Positions 1-7,936 of a stretch of 10,184 nucleotides of DNA are shown piece after piece (positions within the stretch are counted from its first letter, which is position 1; every line of letters begins with the position of its first letter). Made by a program: the position numbers and the translations under genes. The notes beneath the pieces were generated by a model, which was given only the letters and a program-made list of their open reading frames with translations, was not told the origin of the DNA and did not search any database. This DNA comes from Gammaproteobacteria bacterium UBA3532 (lineage in GTDB: Bacteria > Pseudomonadota > Gammaproteobacteria > Enterobacterales > UBA3532): NCBI GenBank assembly GCA_002376965.1, contig DFOV01000178.1, positions 1 to 10,184 on the forward strand, in the 5' to 3' direction.

Positions 1-270
1 GATAGCGGCATGACGAAGATTATCGGTATAGGAAAACCCTGTTTTCTCCCCAGAAATAGCCCGTATGCCAACTCCCGATTCAATATTAAAGCTTCCCTCT
101 TTAATGATGCTGTCTTCTAATACCCAAGATTCATGCTGGGCATGTTGAAAATACAGATCAGCATCATCCACTTGTTTAGAAAATAGCTCGCCAAATGCTT
201 GCTCTATCGTTGACAGCTCTAGTCCGTTGGCAGCCAAAATTTGCTGTGTGGCTAATTCGGTTTGACTCAC
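1..270 (-). CDS. tldD: TldD, metalloprotease subunit (N-terminal 90 residues, partial)
   Basis: TldD forms a heterodimeric zinc protease with TldE/PmbA in the cytoplasm. In E. coli this complex matures microcin B17 and takes part in CcdA antitoxin turnover. Only the first 90 codons are present; the gene leaves the window at base 1, so the HExxxH metal site cannot be seen. Identity rests on close similarity to the N-terminus of E. coli TldD, recalled from memory: a segment reading HESWVLEDSIIKEGS at about residues 46-60, then GVGIRAISGEKTGFSY at about 66-81. No shorter ORF was listed here; I read the frame directly by reverse-complementing the left edge. The start is GTG at 270-268, 10 bases after the nit stop codon, with a strong GGAGGAA ribosome site at 281-275 that touches that stop. 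This suggests translational coupling to nit. It has the usual N-terminal form of the family, with no sign of damage. Confidence 0.95.
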   Translation of the reverse strand, partial: MSQTELATQQILAANGLELSTIEQAFGELFSKQVDDADLYFQHAQHESWVLEDSIIKEGSFNIESGVGIRAISGEKTGFSYTDNLRHAAI

Positions 271-274
271 AGTA

Positions 275-281
275 TTCCTCC
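275..281 (-). promoter_or_regulatory. Ribosome binding site of tldD
   Basis: GGAGGAA read on the minus strand, ending 4 bases before the GTG start at 270. Its first base is the last base of the nit stop codon (TAG, 283-281). The strong Shine-Dalgarno match supports the GTG start, because no ATG lies nearby in the frame. The overlap with the end of nit suggests that the two genes are translated as a coupled pair. Confidence 0.7.
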
Positions 282-1114
282 TACCCTAACCGGCGATGTT
301 TATCGACAGGCAGGTTTCGTCGAATCGACTCTTGCTTATCAGGGTCAATCTCAGCTATAACAAAACCATTACCCTTTTGCTTTCGATCCAGCACAATTCC
401 CCAGGGATCGACAACCATCGAATCACCATAGGTTTCTCGACCACAGGTGTGATAGCCACCTTGCGCAGCCGCAACAATATAACAAAGATTTTCAATGGCT
501 CTAGCTCGAACCAGTACCTCCCAGTGAGCTCTTCCTGTAATCGCAGTAAATGCCGACGGAATAGCGATAAACTCAACGCCCTGCTTGTGTAGCTGGCGGA
601 ACAATTCAGGAAAGCGTAAATCGTAACAAACAGCAATCCCCAGCCTGCCAAAAGGTGTATCAATAACCTGAATTGAATCGCCAGGGTATGTTGTTTTTGA
701 TTCAAAATAAGCTTCTTTGCTCGCGTCTTCGCCGACGGCATGGGAGATTAAGTTGGCATCGAAGAGGTGGATTTTGTCATACCGACCTTGAACCTCACCC
801 TGAGCATCATAGACATAGCTAGTAGCGTAGACTTTATCTTGCTCAGGAGATTGCACTGGAATGGTTCCACCCACCAGCCAAATTCCTCGCTTCTTGGCTT
901 GCTCAGATAGAAAAGTCTGGATTTTCCCAGAACCATCCGCTTCAGCGATATCCAGCTTATCAGCATCTTTATGCGGCATTAATGCAAAATTTTCAGGAAG
1001 AACAACCAGCTTTGCTCCGGCCTTCGCGGCATCTCCGATCAGCTTTTTCGCTTCCATTAAGTTCGCATCAACATTGGATCCGGACGCCATTTGAATGGCT
1101 GCGAGTTTTGTCAT
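281..1114 (-). CDS. nit1: Carbon-nitrogen hydrolase (Nit/deaminated glutathione amidase type)
   Basis: A 277-residue cytoplasmic amidase of the nitrilase superfamily, normal length for the family. The catalytic triad is visible: Glu41 in VLPENFA, Lys114 in YDKIHLFD and Cys163 in GIAVCYDLRFPELFR. The family-typical segments GRETYGDSMVVDPWG and the C-terminal RRNLPVDKHRR are also present. The Nit1/Nit2 branch hydrolyses deaminated glutathione, a side product of transaminases, to 2-oxoglutarate and cysteinylglycine. That substrate is inferred from family resemblance (YxKIHLFD, RRxLPxxxHRR), and another omega-amidase activity is possible. Start choice: a TTG at 1126 and ATGs at 1117 and 1114 are in frame. 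GGAG at 1124-1121 lies 6 bases before the ATG at 1114 and only 3 before the one at 1117, so MTKLAAIQ is preferred. It sits between yhdP and tldD, an insertion relative to the E. coli order. Confidence 0.9.
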   Translation of the reverse strand: MTKLAAIQMASGSNVDANLMEAKKLIGDAAKAGAKLVVLPENFALMPHKDADKLDIAEADGSGKIQTFLSEQAKKRGIWLVGGTIPVQSPEQDKVYATSYVYDAQGEVQGRYDKIHLFDANLISHAVGEDASKEAYFESKTTYPGDSIQVIDTPFGRLGIAVCYDLRFPELFRQLHKQGVEFIAIPSAFTAITGRAHWEVLVRARAIENLCYIVAAAQGGYHTCGRETYGDSMVVDPWGIVLDRKQKGNGFVIAEIDPDKQESIRRNLPVDKHRRLG

Positions 1115-1143
1115 CATGTTCTCCAATGGTCTCTTTATATTCT

Positions 1144-1162
1144 ACTAGAGACAGACTCTAGT
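1144..1162 (-). promoter_or_regulatory. Perfect 7-bp hairpin in the nit leader
   Basis: ACTAGAG and CTCTAGT form a perfect 7-bp inverted repeat (1144-1150 and 1156-1162) around a 5-base loop. It lies about 30 bases upstream of the nit start. No T-run follows it on either strand, so it does not look like an intrinsic terminator. It could be an mRNA leader hairpin or a dyad operator. The pairing is directly visible; any function is inferred. Confidence 0.4.
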
Positions 1163-1179
1163 GCTTAACGCATATTTTA

Positions 1180-1209
1180 ATAGTACTCTGCACAACGCAC
1201 CCCTGCCAA
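1180..1209 (-). promoter_or_regulatory. Possible sigma70-type promoter for nit-tldD
   Basis: Read on the minus strand, TTGGCA (1209-1204) is separated by 18 bases from TACTAT (1185-1180). They match the -35 and -10 consensus at 5 of 6 and 4 of 6 positions. The -35 would fall inside the last unit of the 19-bp repeat array, and the nit leader hairpin would lie in the transcript. The match is by eye in an AT-rich gap where chance matches are common, so this is tentative. Confidence 0.3.
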
Positions 1210-1299
1210 CTCTTTATACTTTTTGGCATTTCAAAATACTATTGGCAACTCAAAATACTATTGCCAACTCAAAATACTTTCTGGCAATTCCAAGACCAA
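1203..1299 (-). repeat. Five degenerate 19-bp tandem repeats between yhdP and nit
   Basis: Five units lie at 1203-1221, 1223-1241, 1242-1260, 1261-1279 and 1281-1299. The three central units are nearly identical on the plus strand (TTGGCAACTCAAAATACTA and variants) and the outer two are worn. One extra T separates units 1-2 and 4-5. The array starts directly after the yhdP stop codon (1302-1300). The core alternates between TTGGCAA and TTGCCAA: plus-strand TTGGCAA (1242-1248) can pair with TTGCCAA (1261-1267) across 12 bases, and TGCCAA (1204-1209) with TTGGCA (1223-1228) across 13. Unit 4 could instead pair with unit 5. There are no unique spacers between units, so this is not a CRISPR array. 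Function is unknown; mRNA hairpins or a repeated protein-binding site are possible. Confidence 0.8.
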
Positions 1300-4200
1300 C
1301 TATTGTGGAGCCGGCGCCAGGTTTTCAGGGGTAACTTCAGGGCGTAAAGAGTCTGTTTCAACCGTTTTCTCATCGGTTTTCACCTGGGTAATTACAGGCT
1401 CATCCCAGCTGCCGGTGACATCGTACTCAACCTGGGTAATTACTTTTACCGCAGGTTGTAACATTTTATTCAGCAAGAAAATAGCGGCTCCAGTAGCCGG
1501 GTCAAAAACCCATGCAGCCAGTAACGGCAGGCTCTCTGTTGCTTTTGGATTAATCACAATGTGCTGATCAAATTGCTCTTCCTTGATCAGCGTGTCACCG
1601 GTAATGCGAATTTCTGCGGCAACACCATCGATAAAATAATTATCCGTCTGAACCCTTCCTCCAACGAAATAAAAATCGCCCGACATGCTGTCATAATGAA
1701 AGCCTTCATCGAATATATCGCTAAAATCCAGTGTTAAGCGACGAGTAATGGTCGATAGACTCAACAAGGATAGAATCCTGGCTCCCTGATCAGAAACATC
1801 TTTAAGGCTACCTTTGCCCAAGTCGACTGTCGCTTTGCCAACCAGCTTCTCAAGTGACAACTCCCATGGAGCCCCCTCCCAACGAACCTCAGAGCGAATA
1901 CTCCCTTCGCTCTTGGTAATCCCGGAATCCACTCCGATCAACCGCCCAATAGAACTTCCAAGGGCCTGAGTATCCAGATCCAGACTCAACAGAGATTCTT
2001 CATGCAAGCTCTTCTGCCAGGTAAGCTGAGCTTGCAACCTATGTAGTTCAGGCAAGGCTAAGATAATATCTTTCCACTTATAGCTATCTGATACTCGTTG
2101 TCCTTTTAAACTAAGCTGCCCTAAGTCACGCTGGTCCACGACTAGCTTATCTACTGTTACTTGCATATCCCATAGCTCAGCTGGCCAGAATTGAGACTCG
2201 CCACCCTTTTGCGGCAACGAACGTTGTGATGGCGCTGATTCGACGGCGTTTTCAACATCAAAACGCACTAGCTCCATATCCGCAACCAAAGGCAAGTCTG
2301 GTTGCAAGGGCAACGTCAGCTCACCAATAAGTTCCCGAGAAGTAACGTTTAAAGGGAGGTGAGTAGAATTAGTGCCGTTTGACTGTAGGCGCAAATAGTC
2401 CTCGCCCTCAGCTGCAGTCAATCGATGTTCGAAAACACTCAATTCATGGCTAGAAACATCCACCTGTTTCAAATCAGCTACCGCTTCCCTGATAGCCGGT
2501 GGCTGCCTAATAACCGAGCTGTGCTCTACACTATTGTCAAACAACGGGGCCACATCCAGCCAGTCATCAACGTTTAAATAAGCATAGTTGCCACCAATGT
2601 AGACTCCCGTCAAAGAGCGTGGCGCCCCCCACTGAGAAGCCGGATTAACGAGTAGGCGCTCAAGTTTATCCGACCAATCAAAATAGATACGCTGCTGATT
2701 AAAGCGACTCTCCGTCAGTAGTTGACCCGAAGAATGTTCACGCTCAAGTATAAAGCGAAACTCTGCAGCCTCGTCTTGTGTCTTGGTCAACGGCGCAGGA
2801 AATAGCGACTTGACACCCTGCAAGTCGCTATTAACCGTCACCAACACACTATCCCTATCTACCTCAATATCGGCCTGATAGTCAAAGTCGCCAGCTAGGC
2901 GACTCCATGCCTTATGCGGATACGCTCGTGCGATATCTGCAACGCTCGCACTTCCTGCCAAATGGACCATCACATCTGTATCTCGGGAGCGTTGGTAACT
3001 CAGCTGTGCCTGCACCGGATATTTATCCCACAGACGTCCATTCAGTGCCGTTGATTCCAAATGTTGCTCGCTGAACACCAGCTCACCGTTCAACGCAGCA
3101 AGTCGCCATGGCGAATCTTTAACACTGAAATCACCATCCTGCCAACCAAAACGCCCGGCCACTCGCGTAGCCTCAAGATCTTCTAGAGGAATTCGGATAT
3201 CAATATCCAAATCACCACGCGCATTAATTGATAACGGCTCCAATGCTTTGTTTATAAAGGATAACGGTGACTGGGCGAAAAATGTCTTGGCATTTGCAGA
3301 TGACGCCTTCGCTTGAGCTTTAACCTGCAACTCGCCACCCAAGTAGCGAGGAAGCGTTATATCCGCTTTGAGTACTTTCGCACCCGAAGCATTCCCACCC
3401 TTAACATGAATATCCATCCCTTGGTGAGTAAAAGACAGATACACATCCTTTCCCTGCACCGTGGGCCAACCGGGGCCGATTTGATAAGTCCCATCGGAAA
3501 CTTGTCCCGTAATATGCAATTTTCCCTGGTTTTCAGTATAGGGAAAAGCGGTAACAGGGCCATGCCAAAGCACCCGCGCCTCCTTCACTGTACCGCCCCG
3601 AATTGACCCCGAAAGATATTCGACCAATTGATCTGGCATGATGCCGTCAGGAAAAAAAGTCGCGGCTTCTTTGCCATCACCGGAAGTTGCTTCGGCGTAA
3701 AGCTCGATTGAAGGTGGCTTCCCTTTTTCTAACTGCAACCGACCGCTACCAGTAGTATCAACTGATCGCACCGAACCATCCCATAGAAACTCAGCCAACC
3801 ATTGCTGCTGACGCTTTTGCCACTTAGCTTCAACTATGGGTTTATTCATCACCAATTCATGACTAAACAGTTCACCAGCGTGCACGGCTATTGCGTCATC
3901 GAGAGACAGTTTTCCTCCTTGTGGATTTGCCGCAATAGCTGCGCCTCTGAGGGTAAGGCCTGGCCGCTTGCCGCTGCCTTCTACATTGATCTCATCAACA
4001 TGGGCATTCGCCTGCCAATTCCAGTCGCTTGTTTTTTGGCGCCACAGCTGCAAGCTTGCCTGACTAACCAGGCCATCAAAACGCGGAATGCGAGATGTTA
4101 CTTTATCAGCCACCATGTCAGCCAATAGTTGGTAGACAACTCCCAGATCCAGCTGGCGACTGGCGATCTTTATATTTTGCTTGCCCGAGTGTTGTTGAAA

Positions 4201-5250
4201 GCGAAAAGCCAGGTCCCGATAGAGAGAATCATGCTGATTGAGCGAAAAATGAATATCCCCAACATCAAGTTGAAAGCCTCTATTCAAAGAGGTCAAGTGC
4301 GTCGTAAAACGGGCATAAGATAAATCAAGTGGTTGCTTCAAATACGAAGAGCGACCTTGTAAGGCTTTAGCTATCATGCGGCTACTTGCCTTATCGAAGT
4401 GATCGGCTTTGAAATCCAACCAGAATTCCGCCGAAATTTGGCCTGAATCAACCACGAAATCCGCTGTGGGCATCATTGCCATAATGGATGTGGCATCTAG
4501 CTGATCTGCTCGTAAATAGAGTGAGATATTACGTCCTTCAACGTCAACCAGATTACCGCGATTAAGGCCTATCAGGTGCAGTTGGTTATCTTTAACCAGT
4601 TTTAGCGCTTCATCTCCAGCAACATCACCGATGTATACATCCCCTACAAACTGTTGTCGTTTCGCCCCACCGATATAATGGAAATCATTGATGGCCAGTT
4701 GCCAATCCTGTTGGAATGATTGTTGTTGGAACGTGAAAACAACGTGAGCAGTGTCGATCTCAATTAGGCGTTGCTTAACCAGCGTGTCGTATAGTACTTG
4801 AAAATTAAAAGCCCTTCGGCCTGTAGACTTAAATGCCAGGTCTCCCAGGTAGAAAACCCCTTCCTTAGAAGCCAGCTGGACCTCAACGTTTCCCACCCTG
4901 GCTTTTTGTGTGACCGGCCGCTGGTAAAAAAGCGAAGCCAGTAGATTAAACGAGACATCAATATTTGTCGCCTGAGAGAGCAGAGCACCGCCGTCCTTAT
5001 TGATTAGGCTTAATCTTTCAACGTTGATACGAGGCCCGAGCTTATGCCAACTAAGCTCAGCTTGTTCAAGCTCGATAAGGAAAGGCAGCCGCTCATTGAG
5101 CATTGCCAGCAGTTGTTCCTGCTCACGCTCTACCCATGGAAAGGCCAAGCGACAAAGCGTGACCAGCACCGCCAGCAACACAAAAACGCCAACCAGGCAT
5201 TGCCATAACCAGTGACAACACAGCCGGGTACAACTACGTGCGAATTTCAA
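1300..5250 (-). CDS. yhdP: YhdP, AsmA-like inner-membrane protein for outer-membrane lipid transport
   Basis: A 1316-residue protein, somewhat longer than E. coli YhdP (about 1266). With TamB and YdbH, YhdP forms the redundant AsmA-like set believed to carry phospholipids across the periplasm to the outer membrane. A short basic cytoplasmic N-terminus is followed by one membrane segment at about residues 14-37; the rest is predicted to be periplasmic and beta-rich (YhdP/DUF3971 and AsmA-like C-terminal region). The conserved C-terminal block is clear: LLSLSTITRRLTLDFSDIF from about residue 1162, then DYxFxxGxV-like and PLLAAWVFDPATGAAIFLL segments near 1241-1260, then an approximately 30-residue Pro/Glu/Thr-rich tail. 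The start is TTG at 5250-5248, with GAGGA (5261-5257) 6 bases upstream. No ATG or GTG gives the basic-plus-membrane N-terminus, so TTG is the best choice. It follows rng by 60 bases, as in E. coli. No frameshift was seen. Confidence 0.95.
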   Translation of the reverse strand: MKFARSCTRLCCHWLWQCLVGVFVLLAVLVTLCRLAFPWVEREQEQLLAMLNERLPFLIELEQAELSWHKLGPRINVERLSLINKDGGALLSQATNIDVSFNLLASLFYQRPVTQKARVGNVEVQLASKEGVFYLGDLAFKSTGRRAFNFQVLYDTLVKQRLIEIDTAHVVFTFQQQSFQQDWQLAINDFHYIGGAKRQQFVGDVYIGDVAGDEALKLVKDNQLHLIGLNRGNLVDVEGRNISLYLRADQLDATSIMAMMPTADFVVDSGQISAEFWLDFKADHFDKASSRMIAKALQGRSSYLKQPLDLSYARFTTHLTSLNRGFQLDVGDIHFSLNQHDSLYRDLAFRFQQHSGKQNIKIASRQLDLGVVYQLLADMVADKVTSRIPRFDGLVSQASLQLWRQKTSDWNWQANAHVDEINVEGSGKRPGLTLRGAAIAANPQGGKLSLDDAIAVHAGELFSHELVMNKPIVEAKWQKRQQQWLAEFLWDGSVRSVDTTGSGRLQLEKGKPPSIELYAEATSGDGKEAATFFPDGIMPDQLVEYLSGSIRGGTVKEARVLWHGPVTAFPYTENQGKLHITGQVSDGTYQIGPGWPTVQGKDVYLSFTHQGMDIHVKGGNASGAKVLKADITLPRYLGGELQVKAQAKASSANAKTFFAQSPLSFINKALEPLSINARGDLDIDIRIPLEDLEATRVAGRFGWQDGDFSVKDSPWRLAALNGELVFSEQHLESTALNGRLWDKYPVQAQLSYQRSRDTDVMVHLAGSASVADIARAYPHKAWSRLAGDFDYQADIEVDRDSVLVTVNSDLQGVKSLFPAPLTKTQDEAAEFRFILEREHSSGQLLTESRFNQQRIYFDWSDKLERLLVNPASQWGAPRSLTGVYIGGNYAYLNVDDWLDVAPLFDNSVEHSSVIRQPPAIREAVADLKQVDVSSHELSVFEHRLTAAEGEDYLRLQSNGTNSTHLPLNVTSRELIGELTLPLQPDLPLVADMELVRFDVENAVESAPSQRSLPQKGGESQFWPAELWDMQVTVDKLVVDQRDLGQLSLKGQRVSDSYKWKDIILALPELHRLQAQLTWQKSLHEESLLSLDLDTQALGSSIGRLIGVDSGITKSEGSIRSEVRWEGAPWELSLEKLVGKATVDLGKGSLKDVSDQGARILSLLSLSTITRRLTLDFSDIFDEGFHYDSMSGDFYFVGGRVQTDNYFIDGVAAEIRITGDTLIKEEQFDQHIVINPKATESLPLLAAWVFDPATGAAIFLLNKMLQPAVKVITQVEYDVTGSWDEPVITQVKTDEKTVETDSLRPEVTPENLAPAPQ

Positions 5251-5310
5251 TCCTATTCCTCAAGGACCAGCGGTTTATCACACAATGTCTACCCCTCATT
5301 AGAAAATAAC

Positions 5311-6789
5311 CTAGACCAAAACCACATCGAACTGTTCTTGAGAGTAATAGGCCTCCACCTGAAGGTTTATCGGGCAACCGATAAAGGTTTCCAGCTCCGC
5401 CAGGCTGGCCGACTCTTCATCCAGCATACGGTCGACTACGGGCTGGCTGGCCAAGACCATCAGCTGCTTTGCTCCATATGCACGAGCAGCACGGATAATC
5501 TCCCGAAATATTTCGTAACAGGCCGTTTCAGCGGTTTTAATGGTTCCTCGTCCACTACACGTAGAACAGGATTCACACAATATGTGCTCCAAACTTTCTC
5601 GGGTGCGCTTACGCGTCATTTCCACTAAGCCTAAAGGTGAGACTTCACAGATGTGAGTTTTAGCATGGTCTTTTTCCAACGCCTTTTCCAAAACACGGAA
5701 CACCTGGCGTTTGTGACTTTCGTCAGTCATATCGATAAAATCGATGATGACGATGCCCCCCAGGTTACGCAAGCGCAACTGACGAGCCACTGCGCTAGCG
5801 GCTTCCAGATTGGTTTTGTAGATAGTTTCCTCAAGATTGCGATGACCAACAAAACCACCGGTGTTAACGTCAACGGTCGTCATAGCCTCAGTTTGGTCAA
5901 TCACCAAATAGCCGCCGGATTTTAGCTGGACCTTACGTTCTAGCGCTTTTTGCAACTCATCTTCAATACCATACAGGTCGAAGATTGGTCGTTCGCCCGC
6001 ATAGTATTCAAGCCGTCCCGAAACACGAGGGACAAACTCGTCGGCAAATGCTTTAAGCCTGACAAATGCTGTACGTGAATCAATGCGGATTTTTTCGATT
6101 TCATCCCGCGTGAGGTCGCGTATCGTGCGCATGGCTAGAGAAAGGTCTTCATAAATGATATTTCCCGCTGCCTTAGGCCGCTCTTTGATCCGATCCCATA
6201 GTTTAATTAGAAATTCCAAGTCTGCAGTGAGGGCATTTTCTTCGACCCCTTCCGCTGCAGTTCTAACAATAATACCGTGTTGTTCGTCGCTCTTGACCTT
6301 ATCGACCAGCTCTCGTAATCGAATCCGTTCATCTTCGTCTTCTATACGGGTCGAAATACCAACATGCGGTACATTGGGCATCATGACCAGATAACGTGAA
6401 GGAATGGATAGCTGAGTGGTTAGCCGAGCTCCTTTGGTTCCAAGCGGATCTTTTGTCACCTGAACCAATACCATCTGGCCTTCACAAATTACTTCTGTGA
6501 TATTGACCGGATTCTCATCAGATAAGTCATCCGTACCAAAGTGCTCAGCATATTTAGAGCCTTGCAGACCAATATCGGAAACGTGTAAAAATGCGGCCTT
6601 ATCTAACCCAATATCGACAAAAGCAGCCTGCATCCCAGGCAAAACTCGGTTCACTTTTCCGTAATAAATATTGCCGACGATGCCGCGCTTTCCTGTGCGT
6701 TCAATATGTACTTCCTGAAGTACACCATTTTCAACCATAGACACCCGTGTTTCCCTTGGGGTGACATTTATCAGTATTTCTTCGCTCAC
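5311..6789 (-). CDS. rng: Ribonuclease G
   Basis: A 492-residue RNase E/G-family endoribonuclease, close to the 489 residues of E. coli RNase G. It matures the 5' end of 16S rRNA and degrades some mRNAs, preferring 5'-monophosphate ends. An S1 RNA-binding domain occupies about residues 37-130 (GNIYYGKVNRVLPGMQAAFVDIG). The metal-binding catalytic aspartates are Asp307 in TTVDVNTGG and Asp350 in GIVIIDFIDM. The zinc-link region reads CESCSTCSGRG (Cys405, 408, 411), one cysteine more than the usual CPxCxGxG. It lacks the long C-terminal scaffold of RNase E, which supports the RNase G call. The start is GTG at 6789-6787 with AGGA (6801-6798) 8 bases upstream; it gives MSEEILINVTPRETRVS, the expected N-terminus. 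It lies 84 bases after maf. Confidence 0.97.
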   Translation of the reverse strand: MSEEILINVTPRETRVSMVENGVLQEVHIERTGKRGIVGNIYYGKVNRVLPGMQAAFVDIGLDKAAFLHVSDIGLQGSKYAEHFGTDDLSDENPVNITEVICEGQMVLVQVTKDPLGTKGARLTTQLSIPSRYLVMMPNVPHVGISTRIEDEDERIRLRELVDKVKSDEQHGIIVRTAAEGVEENALTADLEFLIKLWDRIKERPKAAGNIIYEDLSLAMRTIRDLTRDEIEKIRIDSRTAFVRLKAFADEFVPRVSGRLEYYAGERPIFDLYGIEDELQKALERKVQLKSGGYLVIDQTEAMTTVDVNTGGFVGHRNLEETIYKTNLEAASAVARQLRLRNLGGIVIIDFIDMTDESHKRQVFRVLEKALEKDHAKTHICEVSPLGLVEMTRKRTRESLEHILCESCSTCSGRGTIKTAETACYEIFREIIRAARAYGAKQLMVLASQPVVDRMLDEESASLAELETFIGCPINLQVEAYYSQEQFDVVLV

Positions 6790-6814
6790 AGTAATCGTCC
6801 TAACAAGGCTTAGC

Positions 6815-6840
6815 GACAGTGAAGTATGCTCGCCACTGTC
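6815..6840 (-). promoter_or_regulatory. Perfect 7-bp hairpin between maf and rng
   Basis: GACAGTG (6815-6821) and CACTGTC (6834-6840) form a perfect inverted repeat around a 12-base loop. It occupies the middle of the 84-base maf-rng gap and ends about 25 bases before the rng start. No T-run follows on the minus strand, so intrinsic termination is unlikely. A leader hairpin, an RNase processing site or an operator are all possible; only the pairing is directly seen. Confidence 0.4.
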
Positions 6841-6873
6841 TATCGATGCGTAAATATTTGGTTGCCCCTAAGC

Positions 6874-7440
6874 TCACCAAGCTGCTAATAATTGTGCTGT
6901 CTCATATAAAGGTAGTCCAACAACGCCAGAGTAGGAACCCTCAATATGTTTGACGAATGCTGCCCCCATCCCTTGAATGGCATAGCCACCCGCTTTATCC
7001 TGTGGCTCCCCGCTATCCCAATACGCTAGCATTTCATCGCGCCTGATGTGTCGAAAGTATACCGTTGTTATAGATACAGCCACTTCCGTTCGTCGCCCAT
7101 CAGACAAAGCAATAGCTGATGCTATCTGATGTTCAGAGTCTGACAACATCGACAAAATTTCAATAAAATCATCACGGTCTTGTGGTTTAACAAATAACTG
7201 CTCCGCTTGATAACCTGCGGTATCGCAGCCCAACACTGGCCAGCTTTTATCAGCCATTGCAACTCCGGCTGCCGCCTTTTCCTTCGCCATGCGCTCAACA
7301 TAATGACGGGGAGATTCATGAATCGAGCGACTCTCATCGATATCAGGGACTAATTGCTCAAAACCAACCCCCAACTGATGTAGTAGCTCAACGCGGCGCG
7401 GCGAACCGGAAGCCAATATGATAGATGGATAGTTCGTCAT
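6874..7440 (-). CDS. maf: Maf-family nucleotide pyrophosphatase (YhdE type, probably dTTP/UTP)
   Basis: A 188-residue cytoplasmic Maf/HAM1-fold enzyme that hydrolyses nucleoside triphosphates, including modified bases, to monophosphates and pyrophosphate. The signature ASGSPRR is at residues 10-16, DIDES at 33-37, the catalytic Asp73 in VLGCDTAG, Lys85 in FVKP, and the family segment DKAGGYAIQG with Gln156. The context next to mreD and rng and the AIQG glutamine favour the YhdE (dTTP/UTP) group over YceF (m7GTP); this split is inferred, not shown. The usual GADT is GCDT here, and the usual HxVxTAV stretch reads HQIASAI, both mild variants. The start is ATG at 7440-7438, 7 bases after the mreD stop, with only a short AGG upstream. 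The gene may depend on translation of mreD. Confidence 0.95.
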   Translation of the reverse strand: MTNYPSIILASGSPRRVELLHQLGVGFEQLVPDIDESRSIHESPRHYVERMAKEKAAAGVAMADKSWPVLGCDTAGYQAEQLFVKPQDRDDFIEILSMLSDSEHQIASAIALSDGRRTEVAVSITTVYFRHIRRDEMLAYWDSGEPQDKAGGYAIQGMGAAFVKHIEGSYSGVVGLPLYETAQLLAAW

Positions 7441-7447
7441 TTTTTGC

Positions 7448-7936
7448 CTACGTCACCTTAAACCGACGCCGGCCATCACGCAAGATCATGAATATCAGGG
7501 GCCAGATCGCTGCGCTGGTGACTGCAGGGATGAAGTAGTCCCAACCAATATCCACCCCCTTAGTTAACTGTAACAACCATAGAAGGATTAAGTGATAGGG
7601 AAGCAATAGAAGGAATACCACGCCCGCCTGCTGCCACAAGGCAAACATACGAAACTGGTGATTAATTAACAAGCAAGTATAGGCCAATATCGACATTGCT
7701 AGACCATGACAACCTAAGGGGTAGTTGAGTTGCACATCGATAAACAACCCGCACAACAACGCCTGAAAGATACCAAATCGATAAGGTAAGGCAATGCACC
7801 AATAGATGACTCCCAACGCAATAAATCCGGGACGAAAAAGCGCCAGGTTGTCCGGAATGGGAATCATAGCCAACACAAAAAGCCAGATTAAAGAGAAAGA
7901 AATAAACCACCGCCCAGTGGCAGGTTGAATCGTCAT
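7448..7936 (-). CDS. mreD: MreD, rod-shape membrane protein
   Basis: A 162-residue integral inner-membrane protein, the same length as E. coli MreD. It belongs to the elongasome with MreB, MreC, RodA and PBP2 and is needed for rod shape. Hydrophobic segments suggest about five or six membrane helices, including residues about 10-27, 30-55, 70-90 and 100-125, with a basic C-terminus (RDGRRRFKVT). The family-typical GLFIDVQLNYPLGCHGLAMSI sits near residues 63-83. The ATG start at 7936-7934 overlaps the mreC stop codon in an ATGA arrangement. AGGAGG (7949-7944) lies 7 bases upstream within mreC. This points to tight translational coupling with mreC. Confidence 0.96.
   Translation of the reverse strand: MTIQPATGRWFISFSLIWLFVLAMIPIPDNLALFRPGFIALGVIYWCIALPYRFGIFQALLCGLFIDVQLNYPLGCHGLAMSILAYTCLLINHQFRMFALWQQAGVVFLLLLPYHLILLWLLQLTKGVDIGWDYFIPAVTSAAIWPLIFMILRDGRRRFKVT

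Noticed and set aside
1203..1299. CRISPR-like interpretation of the 19-bp repeats
   Set aside because: Units are joined directly with no unique spacers, are too short, and no cas genes are nearby.
1223..1567. Plus-strand open frame running from the repeats into yhdP
   Set aside because: It lies antisense to a well-supported gene, has low-complexity composition and no family resemblance.
5251..5310. Terminator or promoter between rng and yhdP
   Set aside because: Only the yhdP ribosome site is visible; no hairpin with T-run and no good -35/-10 pair was found.
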